Shown here one piece after another: positions 43,987-52,191 of a stretch of 64,000 nt of DNA. The position numbers and the translations under genes are program-made. Positions within the stretch are counted from its first letter, which is position 1. Each line of letters opens with the position of its first letter. The notes beneath the pieces were generated by a model. That model worked only from the letters and a program-made list of their open reading frames with translations. It did not search any database and was not told where the DNA came from. This DNA is from an uncultured Lachnospiraceae bacterium (GTDB lineage Bacteria > Bacillota > Clostridia > Lachnospirales > Lachnospiraceae): contig CACYMQ010000011.1 in the NCBI GenBank assembly GCA_902775555.1, positions 1-64,000 of the forward strand, written 5' to 3'.

Positions 43987-44598
43987 ATGGTTTCAGTTCC
44001 AATGGCTTTGGTGGATTATATACCGGTGGTGTTGTACAGCATATCTGCCGTAATACTGCAGAGATATTTTTATGACAGGATGAGCAGGGGGGCATTTGCC
44101 CTTCTCTCGGCCGGTATGATCATGAGTATCATGGCCGGACTGTTCAAGGCTACATGGAAACTGCTGTTTGCCCTTGGGGTCTGTGATTTTGACAGGCTTA
44201 ACAAGTCCTTTTTTCCCTTGCAGTCGGTAGGGTTCCTCCTGGCCGGTATAGCTCTTATGCTTATGGTTTTTACAAGGCAGAAAGGAACTTCTTTACACAG
44301 TGCTGCGCCCGCAGTTTTTGCCGGTACAGGTGTTTTTATCGCGCTCATGGTCCTGGGTCTTTGCGGTATGTTTCTTGGCTTATCGGTTGAGGCTAAACGC
44401 AGGAAGAAGAAATCGGCAATGGTTTTGTTTATCATCACATTTGTGTTCATGCTCATGATGGGTTATCTGTCATCAAAGAATTTTGAGAAGGCTTCCATGA
44501 ACTGGATATCCGAGGGTGTGAACGTTATGGGATGGAGTATTTTCCTTATGGGATCAAGGATACTGAGCGGTGCCGGGAAAGAAAAGGAAAGCATCTAA
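43987..44598 (+). CDS. Integral membrane protein, 203 aa
   Basis: Six likely membrane helices (for example YIPVVLYSISAVILQRYF, ALLSAGMIMSIMAGLFKA, VFIALMVLGLCGMFLGLSV) with short loops and a basic KRRKKKSA loop that should be cytoplasmic. TTAGGAGG lies before the ATG. No family recognised. Its stop overlaps by four bases the end of a converging gene fragment. Confidence 0.7.
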   Translation: MVSVPMALVDYIPVVLYSISAVILQRYFYDRMSRGAFALLSAGMIMSIMAGLFKATWKLLFALGVCDFDRLNKSFFPLQSVGFLLAGIALMLMVFTRQKGTSLHSAAPAVFAGTGVFIALMVLGLCGMFLGLSVEAKRRKKKSAMVLFIITFVFMLMMGYLSSKNFEKASMNWISEGVNVMGWSIFLMGSRILSGAGKEKESI

Positions 44599-45248
44599 CG
44601 TACGCCGCTGAACTGAAAGTCGGCATACAGGAGGTTGTGATCGGAGCATTTCGTTTCCGATACTCCGCTTGAAAGCTCGGTGAAGCCTTCGCTTACCACG
44701 ATGTTATCGATAGCCACATTCCAGCGATGAAAGGTGGTATAACTTCGGCCAGGGCGATTGACATAGTAGGCGGCATCCAGATGGGTGATATCCTCGAGAT
44801 GAAAGCTGTTGAGATCGCCGAGAAGAGCATAATTGTCAAATGTGTCCAGCATGCCGGCTATGGCTCCCATCTGATCGATCACCAGTGAACGGCCGTTGTT
44901 GGAAAGATGTGTCACGAGCACGTGAAGCTTTACACCATCCACGGAAATGACAGCGTGTCCTACGGAGCGGTCTTCGCCGATTTCTGTATACAGGGGGATG
45001 ACATCAAATTGTTCTATGGGATAGCGGGAGAGCAGTGCCGTGCCGTATTCTCCGTCACCGAGGGAGATCGCCTTTGCAAAAGCGTGGTAAGGATAGCCGG
45101 CCAGTCGGGCAAGCTCTGCCGGTTCGTCAGCATATCCGGAGCGCTCACATCCCACATCAACCTCCTCGAGACCGATGATATCGGGAGATACTGAAAGAGG
45201 ATCATGGACATATCGGGAAAATGTACGGATTCCTCGTCCTTGTTGCAT
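44595..45248 (-). pseudogene. Endonuclease/exonuclease/phosphatase family protein, N-terminally truncated
   Basis: 217 codons. DIIGLEEVDVGCERSGYADE gives the catalytic Glu, LVTHLSNNG and LGDLNSFHL the later motifs, and CSDHNLLYADFQF the terminal Asp-His of the family. The normal first strand (a T-F-N segment with metal-binding Asn) is missing: residues before the Glu are only about 25 and unlike the family, and an upstream stop in frame closes it. An ATG in another frame starts MKVKMANATRTRNPY, hinting at a lost junction. Head-to-head with a transporter fragment that is also N-terminally cut. Confidence 0.65.
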
Positions 45249-45299
45249 TTGCCATCTTCACTTTCATAACCGGCACGGGACTTTCTTACGCCCGTTTGA

Positions 45300-45620
45300 A
45301 TGCGCAGGAGCTGCTCGCAGATCGTCGATACGGAAAGCATAGTTCCGTTTCTATGCGTAGGATATCTGATGACGGCATTTGCGCGGGACCCGTATGTGAC
45401 CATCGTTCAGAATATGTCGCTGGACAGCAGTGAGGCGCGAAGACAGAAGAATATCCTGGTTGCGTTGAATGGGGCCAAAAAGATCGGGGCGCTGGTCCTG
45501 TCGGCCGTGGCGACCCTGTTCGTGGAGCATGGATCCATAGCTGCCGTCATGATGCTGATGACCGCGGTTGCGGGGGTAGATATCCTGCTGAGCGTGATCA
45601 TCTGGCGCCGATCGAAATGA
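45300..45620 (+). pseudogene. Fragment of an MFS-type transporter (C-terminus)
   Basis: About 100 codons contain two helices (KKIGALVLSAVATLFVEHG and IAAVMMLMTAVAGVDILLSV) and end IIWRRSK, like the last helices of a major-facilitator transporter. Upstream, the frame is closed by a stop directly before the first ATG, though 45221-45300 in another frame still reads as a hydrophobic helix (FLVLVAFAIFTFITGTGL). The front of the gene is gone, probably by the same deletion that truncated the neighbouring phosphatase-family gene. Confidence 0.55.
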
Positions 45621-45625
45621 TCATG

Positions 45626-45718
45626 GTACGACAGGGGACGGAGGTGGAACGACAGGGGACGGAGGTGGAACGATTGGGGACGGTTCTGGGCGTCCCAGAA
45701 CCGTCCCCAATCGTTCCA
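45626..45718. repeat. Palindromic repeat copy 10
   Basis: The left outer unit (GGGGACGGAGGTGGAACG-type) is present twice; core arms GGAACGATTGGGGACGG and CCGTCCCCAATCGTTCC are matched. The right outer unit is absent. Central orientation GGGCGTCCC. Confidence 0.95.
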
Positions 45719-45753
45719 TCCCGGGTGTGACAGTTCTGTGACAAAGGCTATGC

Positions 45754-45759
45754 TATGAT
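45754..45759 (+). promoter_or_regulatory. Extended -10 promoter for a short leader or small RNA
   Basis: TGCTATGAT supplies an extended -10 (TATGAT at 45754-45759). No convincing -35 is seen at 17 bases, which is common for extended -10 promoters. The next elements are two hairpins, the second ending in a T tract. Confidence 0.4.
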
Positions 45760-45765
45760 GTGATC

Positions 45766-45857
45766 GTACAAAAGAATTGTACACCCTAAAACCTTCCCCC
45801 AACTTTACCAAAAGAACCCGGTTCATCAACAGCGGATGATGAATCGGGATTCTTTTT
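45766..45857 (+). ncRNA. Candidate small RNA of about 90 bases ending at a terminator
   Basis: From the predicted start there is a perfect 6-bp hairpin (GTACAA, loop AAGAA, TTGTAC; 45766-45782), a C-rich single-stranded stretch (CCTTCCCCCAAC) and a long hairpin at 45810-45856 (AAAAGAACCCGGTTCATC against GATGAATCGGGATTC plus T run). No ORF is present. It lies upstream of an independent promoter for the ABC genes, so it may be a free small RNA or an attenuated leader. No known family recognised. Confidence 0.35.
45810..45857 (+). terminator. Hairpin terminator upstream of the ABC operon
   Basis: Arms AAAAGAACCCGGTTCATC and GATGAATCGGGATTCTTTT pair over about 17 positions with small mismatches, followed by the T run at 45852-45856. 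Confidence 0.65.
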
Positions 45858-45885
45858 GAGGGGGAAGACTATTTTCAAGTTATCC

Positions 45886-45913
45886 TTGCACGCATCTTCA
45901 AAATATGTATAAT
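45886..45913 (+). promoter_or_regulatory. Sigma-A-type promoter of the ABC transporter operon
   Basis: TTGCAC at 45886-45891 and a perfect TATAAT at 45908-45913 are 16 bases apart, with TATG just before the -10. Transcription would start about 80 bases before the TTG start of the ATPase gene. Confidence 0.8.
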
Positions 45914-46003
45914 GTAAGGAAGTAACTGCAGACGGACCTTTTCTCCGTATGTATTTTCGCGTTGGGGCGAAAGGTGGTATGCCGAAAGGGAGGTAAAAAA
46001 GCT

Positions 46004-46828
46004 TTGGGCGAAACAGTACTGGAACTGAAAGACATCAAAAAGTACTACGGCCAGCACAAGGTTTTGAAGGGCGTAAATATGACCGTCAACAAGGGTGATA
46101 TTTACGGACTTGTAGGTAAGAACGGTGCCGGTAAGACAACGCTTTTCAAGGTTGTACTCGGTCTCTCCAGAACAAATGGTGGAACGGTATCCATTTTTGG
46201 AGGTCAGAACAACAGAGAGAATAACAGAAACCGCAGAAGGATCGGATTCTTCGTAGGTGCCAATTTCTATGGGTATCTGAATGCCAGACAGAATCTGGAT
46301 TATTTCCGGAGACTGAAGGGTATCAAGGATCCGAAAGAGGTGGATCGCGTACTTGAAATTGTAGGTTTAAATACAGATGCGGCGAAGAAACCGGCGAAAA
46401 TGTATTCTCTGGGTATGAAGCAGCGTCTCGGGATTGCAAATGCCATGCTGGGCAATCCGGAGCTTCTGATCTTCGATGAGCCCACAAATGGTCTGGATCC
46501 TCAGGGTATCATGGACGTCCGCCATATGATCCAGCATGTAAATGAGGAGTACGGAACGACGATCATCGTATCCTCTCACATCCTGGGTGAGTTGGAGCAT
46601 ACCGCTCACCGGTTCGGTATCGTACATGAGGGCATCCTGATGAAGGAAATGTCCCAGGAGGATATGCGGACGCAGAGCAAGATCACTTCCATCAATGTAA
46701 ATGACGCCGACGTGGAGAAGGCGCTTCAGCTGTTGAAGGACGGTGGAATTGAAGTAAAGGGAACCGAGCAGGCGACCACTTCTCTGGAGGACTTCTACTT
46801 CGGATTGATCGGAGGTGGCGAAGAATGA
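46004..46828 (+). CDS. ABC transporter ATP-binding protein
   Basis: A 274-residue ATPase of the drug/bacitracin-type two-gene ABC systems. Walker A GKNGAGKTT is near residue 38, signature YSLGMKQRLGIANAML near 133 and Walker B LLIFDEPTNGLDPQG near 153; the His switch is in VSSHILGELE. The start is TTG at 46004 with GGGAGG nine bases upstream; the in-frame codons before it lack a ribosome site. It overlaps the permease gene by four bases. Energises export by, or protection through, the partner permease. Confidence 0.92.
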   Translation: MGETVLELKDIKKYYGQHKVLKGVNMTVNKGDIYGLVGKNGAGKTTLFKVVLGLSRTNGGTVSIFGGQNNRENNRNRRRIGFFVGANFYGYLNARQNLDYFRRLKGIKDPKEVDRVLEIVGLNTDAAKKPAKMYSLGMKQRLGIANAMLGNPELLIFDEPTNGLDPQGIMDVRHMIQHVNEEYGTTIIVSSHILGELEHTAHRFGIVHEGILMKEMSQEDMRTQSKITSINVNDADVEKALQLLKDGGIEVKGTEQATTSLEDFYFGLIGGGEE

Positions 46829-47715
46829 TGAGACGAATTGTACTTACGGACCTGCGCCGTGCGCAGAGAAAGAAGAGCTACATCATCTGCATGTCGATTG
46901 TGGTACTGCTGATGTTGATCGTATGCATCTTTTCTTTCGTCAGACCTTCCTCTTCGGAAGCTTTGGCGGCACAGACGAGAGAAACAAGCGGAAGGGCGCT
47001 TCAGTTCCTGGACAGCATAGGGATCGCATTTTCTATGCTCCCGTTCCTGGTGGGAATCCCCATTTTCCAGACCGTATTCTCCGATGACTTCAAGAGCCGC
47101 ACCATGCAGACGGCCATCGGACGTGGCATTTCCAGAAGAAGACTGGTACTTGCCAGATTCTATGAGGTGATCGCACTGCTCATCGAGGCGTGCCTGATCT
47201 TCACCGTGATCGGTATCATCATGGGTATTATCATGGGTGCTTCCATCGGCGGACTGGCATCCATGACGGGAAGCCTCTTCTTTGATGCGATCCTGGTCGT
47301 TTCAAATATGTCGATCGCGATGCTGATCCTGTATATGTCACAGAATACGACAGGCGGCCTGGTTATGTACATCCTGCTTGCAGCGGATGTCTTCCGTATG
47401 ATCCTCGCACTGGCGGATATGATCCCGTTCCTGAAGAACAATGATATCAAGCTCTCCAACATCCTTCCCGGCGGCGTACATCAGCTTGCAAGAAATAACC
47501 TGTTCGGCTATGTTCCGACGTTCTCCGATATCGCGGCCAACAATGAAGGGCTGAAGGAGGGAAGCCAGGCGGCACTTCAGAAGATCCTTGAGGAAACCAT
47601 CGAGCCGAATTATCTGAAGGCATTATTGTATATCTGCATATTGGTGGGTGTATTCATCATCCTCCCGCTGGTACTTGCACAGGTTGTATTCAGAAAGAAA
47701 GAACTGGAATTCTAA
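46825..47715 (+). CDS. ABC transporter permease
   Basis: A 296-residue ABC-2-type permease with about six membrane helices, beginning with SYIICMSIVVLLMLIVCIFS. FSDDFKSRTMQTAIGRGISRRRLV at about 90-113 is the typical coupling region of this class, followed by helices VIALLIEACLIFTVIGIIMGI and ILVVSNMSIAMLILYM. ATG overlaps the ATPase stop (ATGATGA), so translation is coupled. A strong terminator follows. Substrate unknown. Confidence 0.9.
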   Translation: MMRRIVLTDLRRAQRKKSYIICMSIVVLLMLIVCIFSFVRPSSSEALAAQTRETSGRALQFLDSIGIAFSMLPFLVGIPIFQTVFSDDFKSRTMQTAIGRGISRRRLVLARFYEVIALLIEACLIFTVIGIIMGIIMGASIGGLASMTGSLFFDAILVVSNMSIAMLILYMSQNTTGGLVMYILLAADVFRMILALADMIPFLKNNDIKLSNILPGGVHQLARNNLFGYVPTFSDIAANNEGLKEGSQAALQKILEETIEPNYLKALLYICILVGVFIILPLVLAQVVFRKKELEF

Positions 47716-47774
47716 ATGCGGATCGATCCGTATGGCAAATGTGCCGCATTTTCTCATATGTGATCGGTACAGAG

Positions 47775-47807
47775 GACGGGAACGAAAAAGGTTCCCGTCT
47801 TTTTTTG
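47775..47807 (+). terminator. Rho-independent terminator of the ABC operon
   Basis: GACGGGAAC pairs perfectly with GTTCCCGTC across a seven-base loop and is followed by seven T. Confidence 0.92.
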
Positions 47808-47880
47808 TGTAAGCGCGTGCAGTATGTTATACTGAGATATGATCAAGCAGAGGAACTATCAAATGTGCGGGAGGACGCGT

Positions 47881-48816
47881 ATGAGCGGGACAGACGGGAA
47901 TACAAAAAAAGAGAAGGAACTTCGGGAGATCAGTATCACGGACTGCCCTGAGATCGGCAGAGGTGCGCACGGGATCGTTTACCGGATCGCGCCGGATATG
48001 CTGGTGAAGGTTTATTATCCGGGTATCTCCCTGGACAGGATCAAAATGGAACGGGAGCTGGCCAAGTGGGCGTTCGTGAAAGGGATACCCACCGCGATCC
48101 CATTTGACATCGTGCGTGTGGGAGAGCAGTACGGTACGGTATTTGAACTGCTGGATGCGACTTCGTCCGTGGATTATATCGGGGAAGCGCATGAGAATCT
48201 GGATGAATTCATCCGACAGTCGGTGGAGCTGATGAAGCAGGTGCATGCAGTGGAAGCCGAAAGGGGCGAGCTTCCGGATATGAAGCGGCAGACGATGGGA
48301 TGGCTGGAGAAGGTGAAGGGGAAGCTCCCCGACGAATTATTTGACCGACTGTGCGTGCTTGTAAATGAGGTGCCGGACCGGTGGACGATCCTTCATGCAG
48401 ACTTCCATCTGAAGAATATCATGGTTGCCAAGGAAGGACTGATGCTCATTGATATGGACACGCTCTGTACCGGGGACCCGATCTTTGAACTGTCGACCGT
48501 TTACGTGTCCTATCGTCAGTTCCCGTCCATCGACCCCATGGCGGCGGAGATCCTGGGGATCGATGTCGAGACGGCGGCTTATATAGCAGACCGCACATTT
48601 GAACTGTATCTCGGCGAGACCGACCGGAAGACGATGGAGGATACGGTAAGAAAGGCGCGGATCCTCGGATGTGTCCGGATCATAGATTACATGGACAGGC
48701 ATCGGGATCATCCGGCGACGGAAATGTGCATCGGACGGTGTCTGCAGGATCTGACGAAGGATCTGGGAGAACTCTGCGGGAAATCCGCGGGAGGTCATCG
48801 TGAAACTGCTGAATGA
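47881..48816 (+). CDS. Aminoglycoside phosphotransferase-like small-molecule kinase
   Basis: 311 residues with a protein-kinase-like fold. IGRGAHGIVYRI is the nucleotide loop, VKVYYP carries the Lys, LHADFHLKNIM is the catalytic loop (Ala where true aminoglycoside kinases have Gly) and LIDMDTLC the metal Asp. This fits the TIGR02172-type group found in anaerobes rather than a resistance enzyme. The start at 47881 has GGGAGG six bases upstream; 47839 is a weaker alternative. It overlaps the next gene by 17 bases. Confidence 0.87.
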   Translation: MSGTDGNTKKEKELREISITDCPEIGRGAHGIVYRIAPDMLVKVYYPGISLDRIKMERELAKWAFVKGIPTAIPFDIVRVGEQYGTVFELLDATSSVDYIGEAHENLDEFIRQSVELMKQVHAVEAERGELPDMKRQTMGWLEKVKGKLPDELFDRLCVLVNEVPDRWTILHADFHLKNIMVAKEGLMLIDMDTLCTGDPIFELSTVYVSYRQFPSIDPMAAEILGIDVETAAYIADRTFELYLGETDRKTMEDTVRKARILGCVRIIDYMDRHRDHPATEMCIGRCLQDLTKDLGELCGKSAGGHRETAE

Positions 48817-49675
48817 GTATCTTCGGGAGACCTTCGGGTGCAAGGTATACAAGATCGCTCTGGATGCGGGCTTCACCTGCCCCAACAGGGACGGGACCCT
48901 CGGCACGGGCGGATGCATCTTCTGTTCCGCCGGAGGGAGCGGTGAATTCGCCGGAAGCAGGACCAGGAGCATCACGGAGCAGATCGAAGAGGGAAAGCGG
49001 CGTGTCGGCCGGAAGATCCGGGACGGGCGGTACATCGCATATTTTCAGGCGTATACAAATACGTACGGGCCGGCGGAACATTTGCGTGAACGGTACATGG
49101 AAGCGATCGAACACCCGGACATCGCGGCAGTATCCGTAGCCACAAGGCCGGACTGCCTTCCGGGGGAGGTGCTGGACCTGCTGGAGAGCTGCAACCGGAT
49201 CAAACCGGTCTGGGTCGAACTGGGCCTGCAGACCGTACATCCGGGATCGGCAGCCTATATCCGGAGAGGGTACGGACTCCCGGTTTACGACAGCGCCGTG
49301 AGAGAGCTGAGAGCCCGGGGGCTGGAAGTGATCACCCATGTGATCCTGGGTCTGCCCGGGGAGACGGTCTCCGACATGCAGGAAACGGTGCGATATGTAT
49401 GCGGCAGCGGGGCCACCGGCATCAAGCTGCAGCTGCTCCACGTGCTCCGGGGGACGGATCTGGAGAAGGAATATGCGGAGGGGAAAGTGCATGTCCTCTC
49501 CGAGGACGAATATATAGAGATCCTGAAGGCCTGCGTGCCGCTCGTCCCGGAAAATGTGGTGATACACCGCCTGACCGGAGACGGAGACAAGCGACTTCTG
49601 CTGGCGCCTCTTTGGAGCGGGGACAAGAAGCATGTATGGAACAGGATCCGGAAGGAAGTACTTTCCATAGGATGA
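48800..49675 (+). CDS. yhcC: Radical SAM protein of the YhcC/TIGR01212 family
   Basis: A 291-residue radical SAM enzyme. The cluster motif is the variant CPNRDGTLGTGGCIFC near residue 29 (wide first spacing), as in the YhcC group. RYIAYFQAYTNTYGP, VATRPDCLP and LGLQTVHP follow as in the family. Its reaction is not firmly known. It starts with GTG at 48800, with GGGAGG upstream inside the kinase gene, and is likely co-translated. The next gene begins five bases after the stop codon starts its frame end. Confidence 0.93.
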   Translation: MKLLNEYLRETFGCKVYKIALDAGFTCPNRDGTLGTGGCIFCSAGGSGEFAGSRTRSITEQIEEGKRRVGRKIRDGRYIAYFQAYTNTYGPAEHLRERYMEAIEHPDIAAVSVATRPDCLPGEVLDLLESCNRIKPVWVELGLQTVHPGSAAYIRRGYGLPVYDSAVRELRARGLEVITHVILGLPGETVSDMQETVRYVCGSGATGIKLQLLHVLRGTDLEKEYAEGKVHVLSEDEYIEILKACVPLVPENVVIHRLTGDGDKRLLLAPLWSGDKKHVWNRIRKEVLSIG

Positions 49676-49679
49676 GCGT

Positions 49680-50207
49680 ATGAAGAAACAGACGGGATTC
49701 GACCGGGCACTGGCCGATTTTGTAAATGATATGGCGAGCGGGGATGCGGTAAGGCATTTGGCGGACAGCGGGATGACGGTGAGTGAGATCGCAGCCCGTC
49801 TTTCTTTTCCCACGGAGAAGAAACGTGTCGCGGAAATGGTATGGAAGCATTTTCTGAATACGGGAAAGATCCGCTTGGAAGCGCCGGAGGAAGACCGGGG
49901 AAACCGGGGTAAGAAGATTTCCTACGTCAGAGAAGAGGGGCCTTACGGCAAGGTGTCCTTCCGACGGGTGACCGAGGAGCTGCCGGCAGCCGGGACCGGG
50001 TATGTGCGATGCAGCTTCGGAAGAGAAATGTACCGGGATGAAGAGGGCTTCCGCAGAAGGCTGGAAGCGCTTGATCCGTCGGACCGGGAGTATATCCTGG
50101 ACCTGCCATGGCCGCTTACGGATGTATGGCACGTCGCGGATGAGCGGATGAACCGCATAGATAAGATCCTTCGCTGCGCTCAGGATGACAACAAGATGTC
50201 GAGATGA
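49680..50207 (+). CDS. Hypothetical HTH-containing protein; tail derived from a repeat
   Basis: 175 residues. Residues about 18-60 look like a helix-turn-helix (DSGMTVSEIAARLSFPTEKK, then VWKHFLNTGKIRL). The rest contains YVREEGPYGKVSFRRV and FGREMYRDEEGFRRRLEAL, not recognised. The last 13 residues (ILRCAQDDNKMSR) are encoded by a copy of the second repeat family, so the original stop has been replaced by repeat sequence. It follows yhcC by four bases and a terminator lies 24 bases after it. Confidence 0.7.
   Translation: MKKQTGFDRALADFVNDMASGDAVRHLADSGMTVSEIAARLSFPTEKKRVAEMVWKHFLNTGKIRLEAPEEDRGNRGKKISYVREEGPYGKVSFRRVTEELPAAGTGYVRCSFGREMYRDEEGFRRRLEALDPSDREYILDLPWPLTDVWHVADERMNRIDKILRCAQDDNKMSR
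50157..50195. repeat. Second repeat family, short copy inside a gene end
   Basis: AAGATCCTTCGCTGCGCTCA then GGATGACAAC matches the half-unit seen at 25703 and in 54080-54272. It lies within the last codons of the preceding gene. Confidence 0.65.
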
Positions 50208-50230
50208 CACCGGGGCGCCGGGATGACAAC

Positions 50231-50284
50231 AAAAATCCGGTGACACCTACCTCTTGAGGAGGGCGGTATCACCGGATTCTTTTT
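50231..50284 (+). terminator. Rho-independent terminator
   Basis: AAAAATCCGGTGACACC pairs with GGTATCACCGGATTCTTTTT through a 17-base loop, with one mismatch, and ends in five T. Closes the kinase-yhcC-HTH operon. Confidence 0.85.
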
Positions 50285-50306
50285 GTGGGGTGGGTTGATT
50301 GGGGTG

Positions 50307-50395
50307 AGACGATTGGGGACGGAGGTGGGACGATTGGGGACGGTTCTGGGACGCCCAGAACCGTCCCCAATCGTCCCACCTCCGTCCCCAATCGT
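50307..50395. repeat. Palindromic repeat copy 11
   Basis: Complete two-unit arms on both sides; central orientation GGGACGCCC. Directly abuts copy 12. Confidence 0.95.
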
Positions 50396-50488
50396 GATTG
50401 GGGACGGAGGTGGGACGATTGGGGACGGTTCTGGGACGCCCAGAACCGTCCCCAATCGTCCCACCTCCGTCCCCAATCGTCCCAATCG
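50396..50488. repeat. Palindromic repeat copy 12, tandem with copy 11
   Basis: Almost identical to copy 11 and in the same orientation, so the pair is a recent tandem duplication. Ends two bases before the stop codon of the converging phosphatase gene, where it may act as a 3-prime structure. Confidence 0.95.
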
Positions 50489-50490
50489 TT

Positions 50491-52191
50491 TTATTCTTTA
50501 TCATCCTGCTTGCCGAAGTAGGTGATGCCAAGCATGGTGATGTCGTCGAACTGGGGTGCATCCTTGACGAAAGCATCGATGCCTTCCCGAACGATGGGAA
50601 GCAGTTCCTGCGGAGTGGCGTCGACATGCTTGTTCATAACCTCCAGCATACGGTCGGTGCCAAAGAGTTCATTCTCAGCATTTGTAGCTTCCGGTACACC
50701 GTCGGTGTAAACGTACAGGGTGTCGCCGGGGTGAAGCTCGAATTCATGCTCACGGAACTTCATGCCTTCCATGGTTGCAACTGCAGGAGAGTGACGATAT
50801 ACGACGAGCTCGAACTGTCCGCCGGCTCTCTTCAGTACCGGATGTTCGTGACCTGCATTGGCCGCGATCCCCTTTCCGGTGGTGAGATCGATGATGGCGA
50901 ACCATACGGTAACGAAGAGCTCGGCTCCGTTTCCTTCACAGAGCTGCTCATTTGCATAGGACAGAACCTCGGAAGGAGTTCCACCCATCAGTGCGCGGTT
51001 CTTGATCAGGGTTTTGGCGATGACCATGAAGAGCGCTGCGGGAACACCTTTACCGGACACATCGGCCATGACCAGTCCCAGATGGTTGTCATCGATGTGG
51101 AAGAAGTCATAGAAGTCTCCACCGACTTCCTTGGCGGGATCCATGGTGGCATAGAGGGTGTATTCCTTTCGATCCGGGAATACCGTGGGAAGCATATCCG
51201 CCTGAATGGTGGTGGCGACATTCAGCTCCGCACCGATCCTCTCTTTCTCGGAGGTGAGGGCCTTCACATCTTCGATATATTCATTGATACCGATCTCCAT
51301 ATGAAGGATACTCTCACTGAGTACCTGGATCTCATCACCCGTCTGGATGGATTTCAGCTTGTCGGAAACCTGTGTATTGTTCGATACGAAGTTCCGTGCC
51401 TCGGAAGCGGAGAGCTTGATCGGCGCGATAACGAATTTGTATGCAAGGAATGCAGAGATCAGCAGACTGAAGATCACTACGATTCCGGTGATCAGAGAGA
51501 TCCAAAGTACGAAGTTTCTGAGGCTGGTGTTCAGGGTCTTCATGGGGATCTCAACACCGACAAATGCCACAGTCTCGCCCCCGTCGGTAATGGGCAGGAT
51601 GGCTGTCATATTATATCCGAAACCGGCTTCAGAGATATAGAAGCCGTCATAACGCTTTCCGGACTTATGGGATTCAAACAGGGAATCACGGTATTCCGGA
51701 AGGATCGTACCGACATCTCCCAGATAGAAGCGGTCTTCCTCGACCTCATATACATCCGCGATGTAGCAGAGGGGATTCCAGGTCCGGGCTTCAAAGCCTT
51801 CGGGTGTATAGGCTTTCAGGACGTCCATATCAACGGTGATAACGAAAATGTCATTTGCTTCGAAGCTGGACCGGAGGTTGGCCATTTGGGAAAGGATACG
51901 TTTATAATCCTCGGAATTCTCGATCGCGTCCAGAGCTGACTTATCGATCTTTCCTTTCTGGTATTCCGCTACCTGCTTCGCATACTCTGTCAGTGCCCCG
52001 TCGGGGAAATACTCTTTGACGGTCTCTGCGACATCGTATGCCACCGTGTCGTAATGCTCCTTGATGGAATGATCATACACGATACGACCGACGATCAAAA
52101 CGCCGGCATAGATCAGGATGCCCATGCAAAGAAGGATCATAAGGAACTTGATCGACAGCCTTCTTTTTCTGTTAGTCTTATTTGTTTTCAT
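50491..52191 (-). CDS. Membrane PP2C phosphatase, RsbU/SpoIIE type, with extracellular sensor
   Basis: A 566-residue signalling protein. Helix one (FLMILLCMGILIYAGVLIVG) and helix two near 245-270 (WISLITGIVVIFSLLISAFLAY) enclose an outside sensor domain of about 200 residues; a HAMP segment follows. The cytoplasmic end is a PP2C domain: VATTIQADMLPTVFP linker, AKEVGGDFYDFF, MADVSGKGVPAALFM, and VYTDGVPEATN carry the metal-binding Asp residues. Such phosphatases dephosphorylate STAS-domain proteins held by RsbW-type kinases. It overlaps the GH3 gene by 14 bases, and an RsbW-like domain occurs in the MATE fusion upstream. Confidence 0.93.
   Translation of the reverse strand: MKTNKTNRKRRLSIKFLMILLCMGILIYAGVLIVGRIVYDHSIKEHYDTVAYDVAETVKEYFPDGALTEYAKQVAEYQKGKIDKSALDAIENSEDYKRILSQMANLRSSFEANDIFVITVDMDVLKAYTPEGFEARTWNPLCYIADVYEVEEDRFYLGDVGTILPEYRDSLFESHKSGKRYDGFYISEAGFGYNMTAILPITDGGETVAFVGVEIPMKTLNTSLRNFVLWISLITGIVVIFSLLISAFLAYKFVIAPIKLSASEARNFVSNNTQVSDKLKSIQTGDEIQVLSESILHMEIGINEYIEDVKALTSEKERIGAELNVATTIQADMLPTVFPDRKEYTLYATMDPAKEVGGDFYDFFHIDDNHLGLVMADVSGKGVPAALFMVIAKTLIKNRALMGGTPSEVLSYANEQLCEGNGAELFVTVWFAIIDLTTGKGIAANAGHEHPVLKRAGGQFELVVYRHSPAVATMEGMKFREHEFELHPGDTLYVYTDGVPEATNAENELFGTDRMLEVMNKHVDATPQELLPIVREGIDAFVKDAPQFDDITMLGITYFGKQDDKE

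Noticed and set aside
47881-48816. Aminoglycoside resistance gene
   Set aside because: The catalytic loop has Ala in place of Gly and the sequence fits a general small-molecule kinase group; no resistance claim is supported.
29341-50488. CRISPR array made of the palindromic repeats
   Set aside because: Copies are separated by whole genes, not by short unique spacers, and no cas genes are present.
29341-50488. Repeats as ordinary Rho-independent terminators
   Set aside because: No T tract follows the stems on either strand, and copies lie inside a single operon.
32431-50525. Open frames through the repeats coding for peptides such as WDDWGRFWDAQNRPQSS
   Set aside because: The same peptide arises wherever the repeat is open in that frame, on either strand and in front of unrelated genes; downstream starts with good ribosome sites explain the real proteins.
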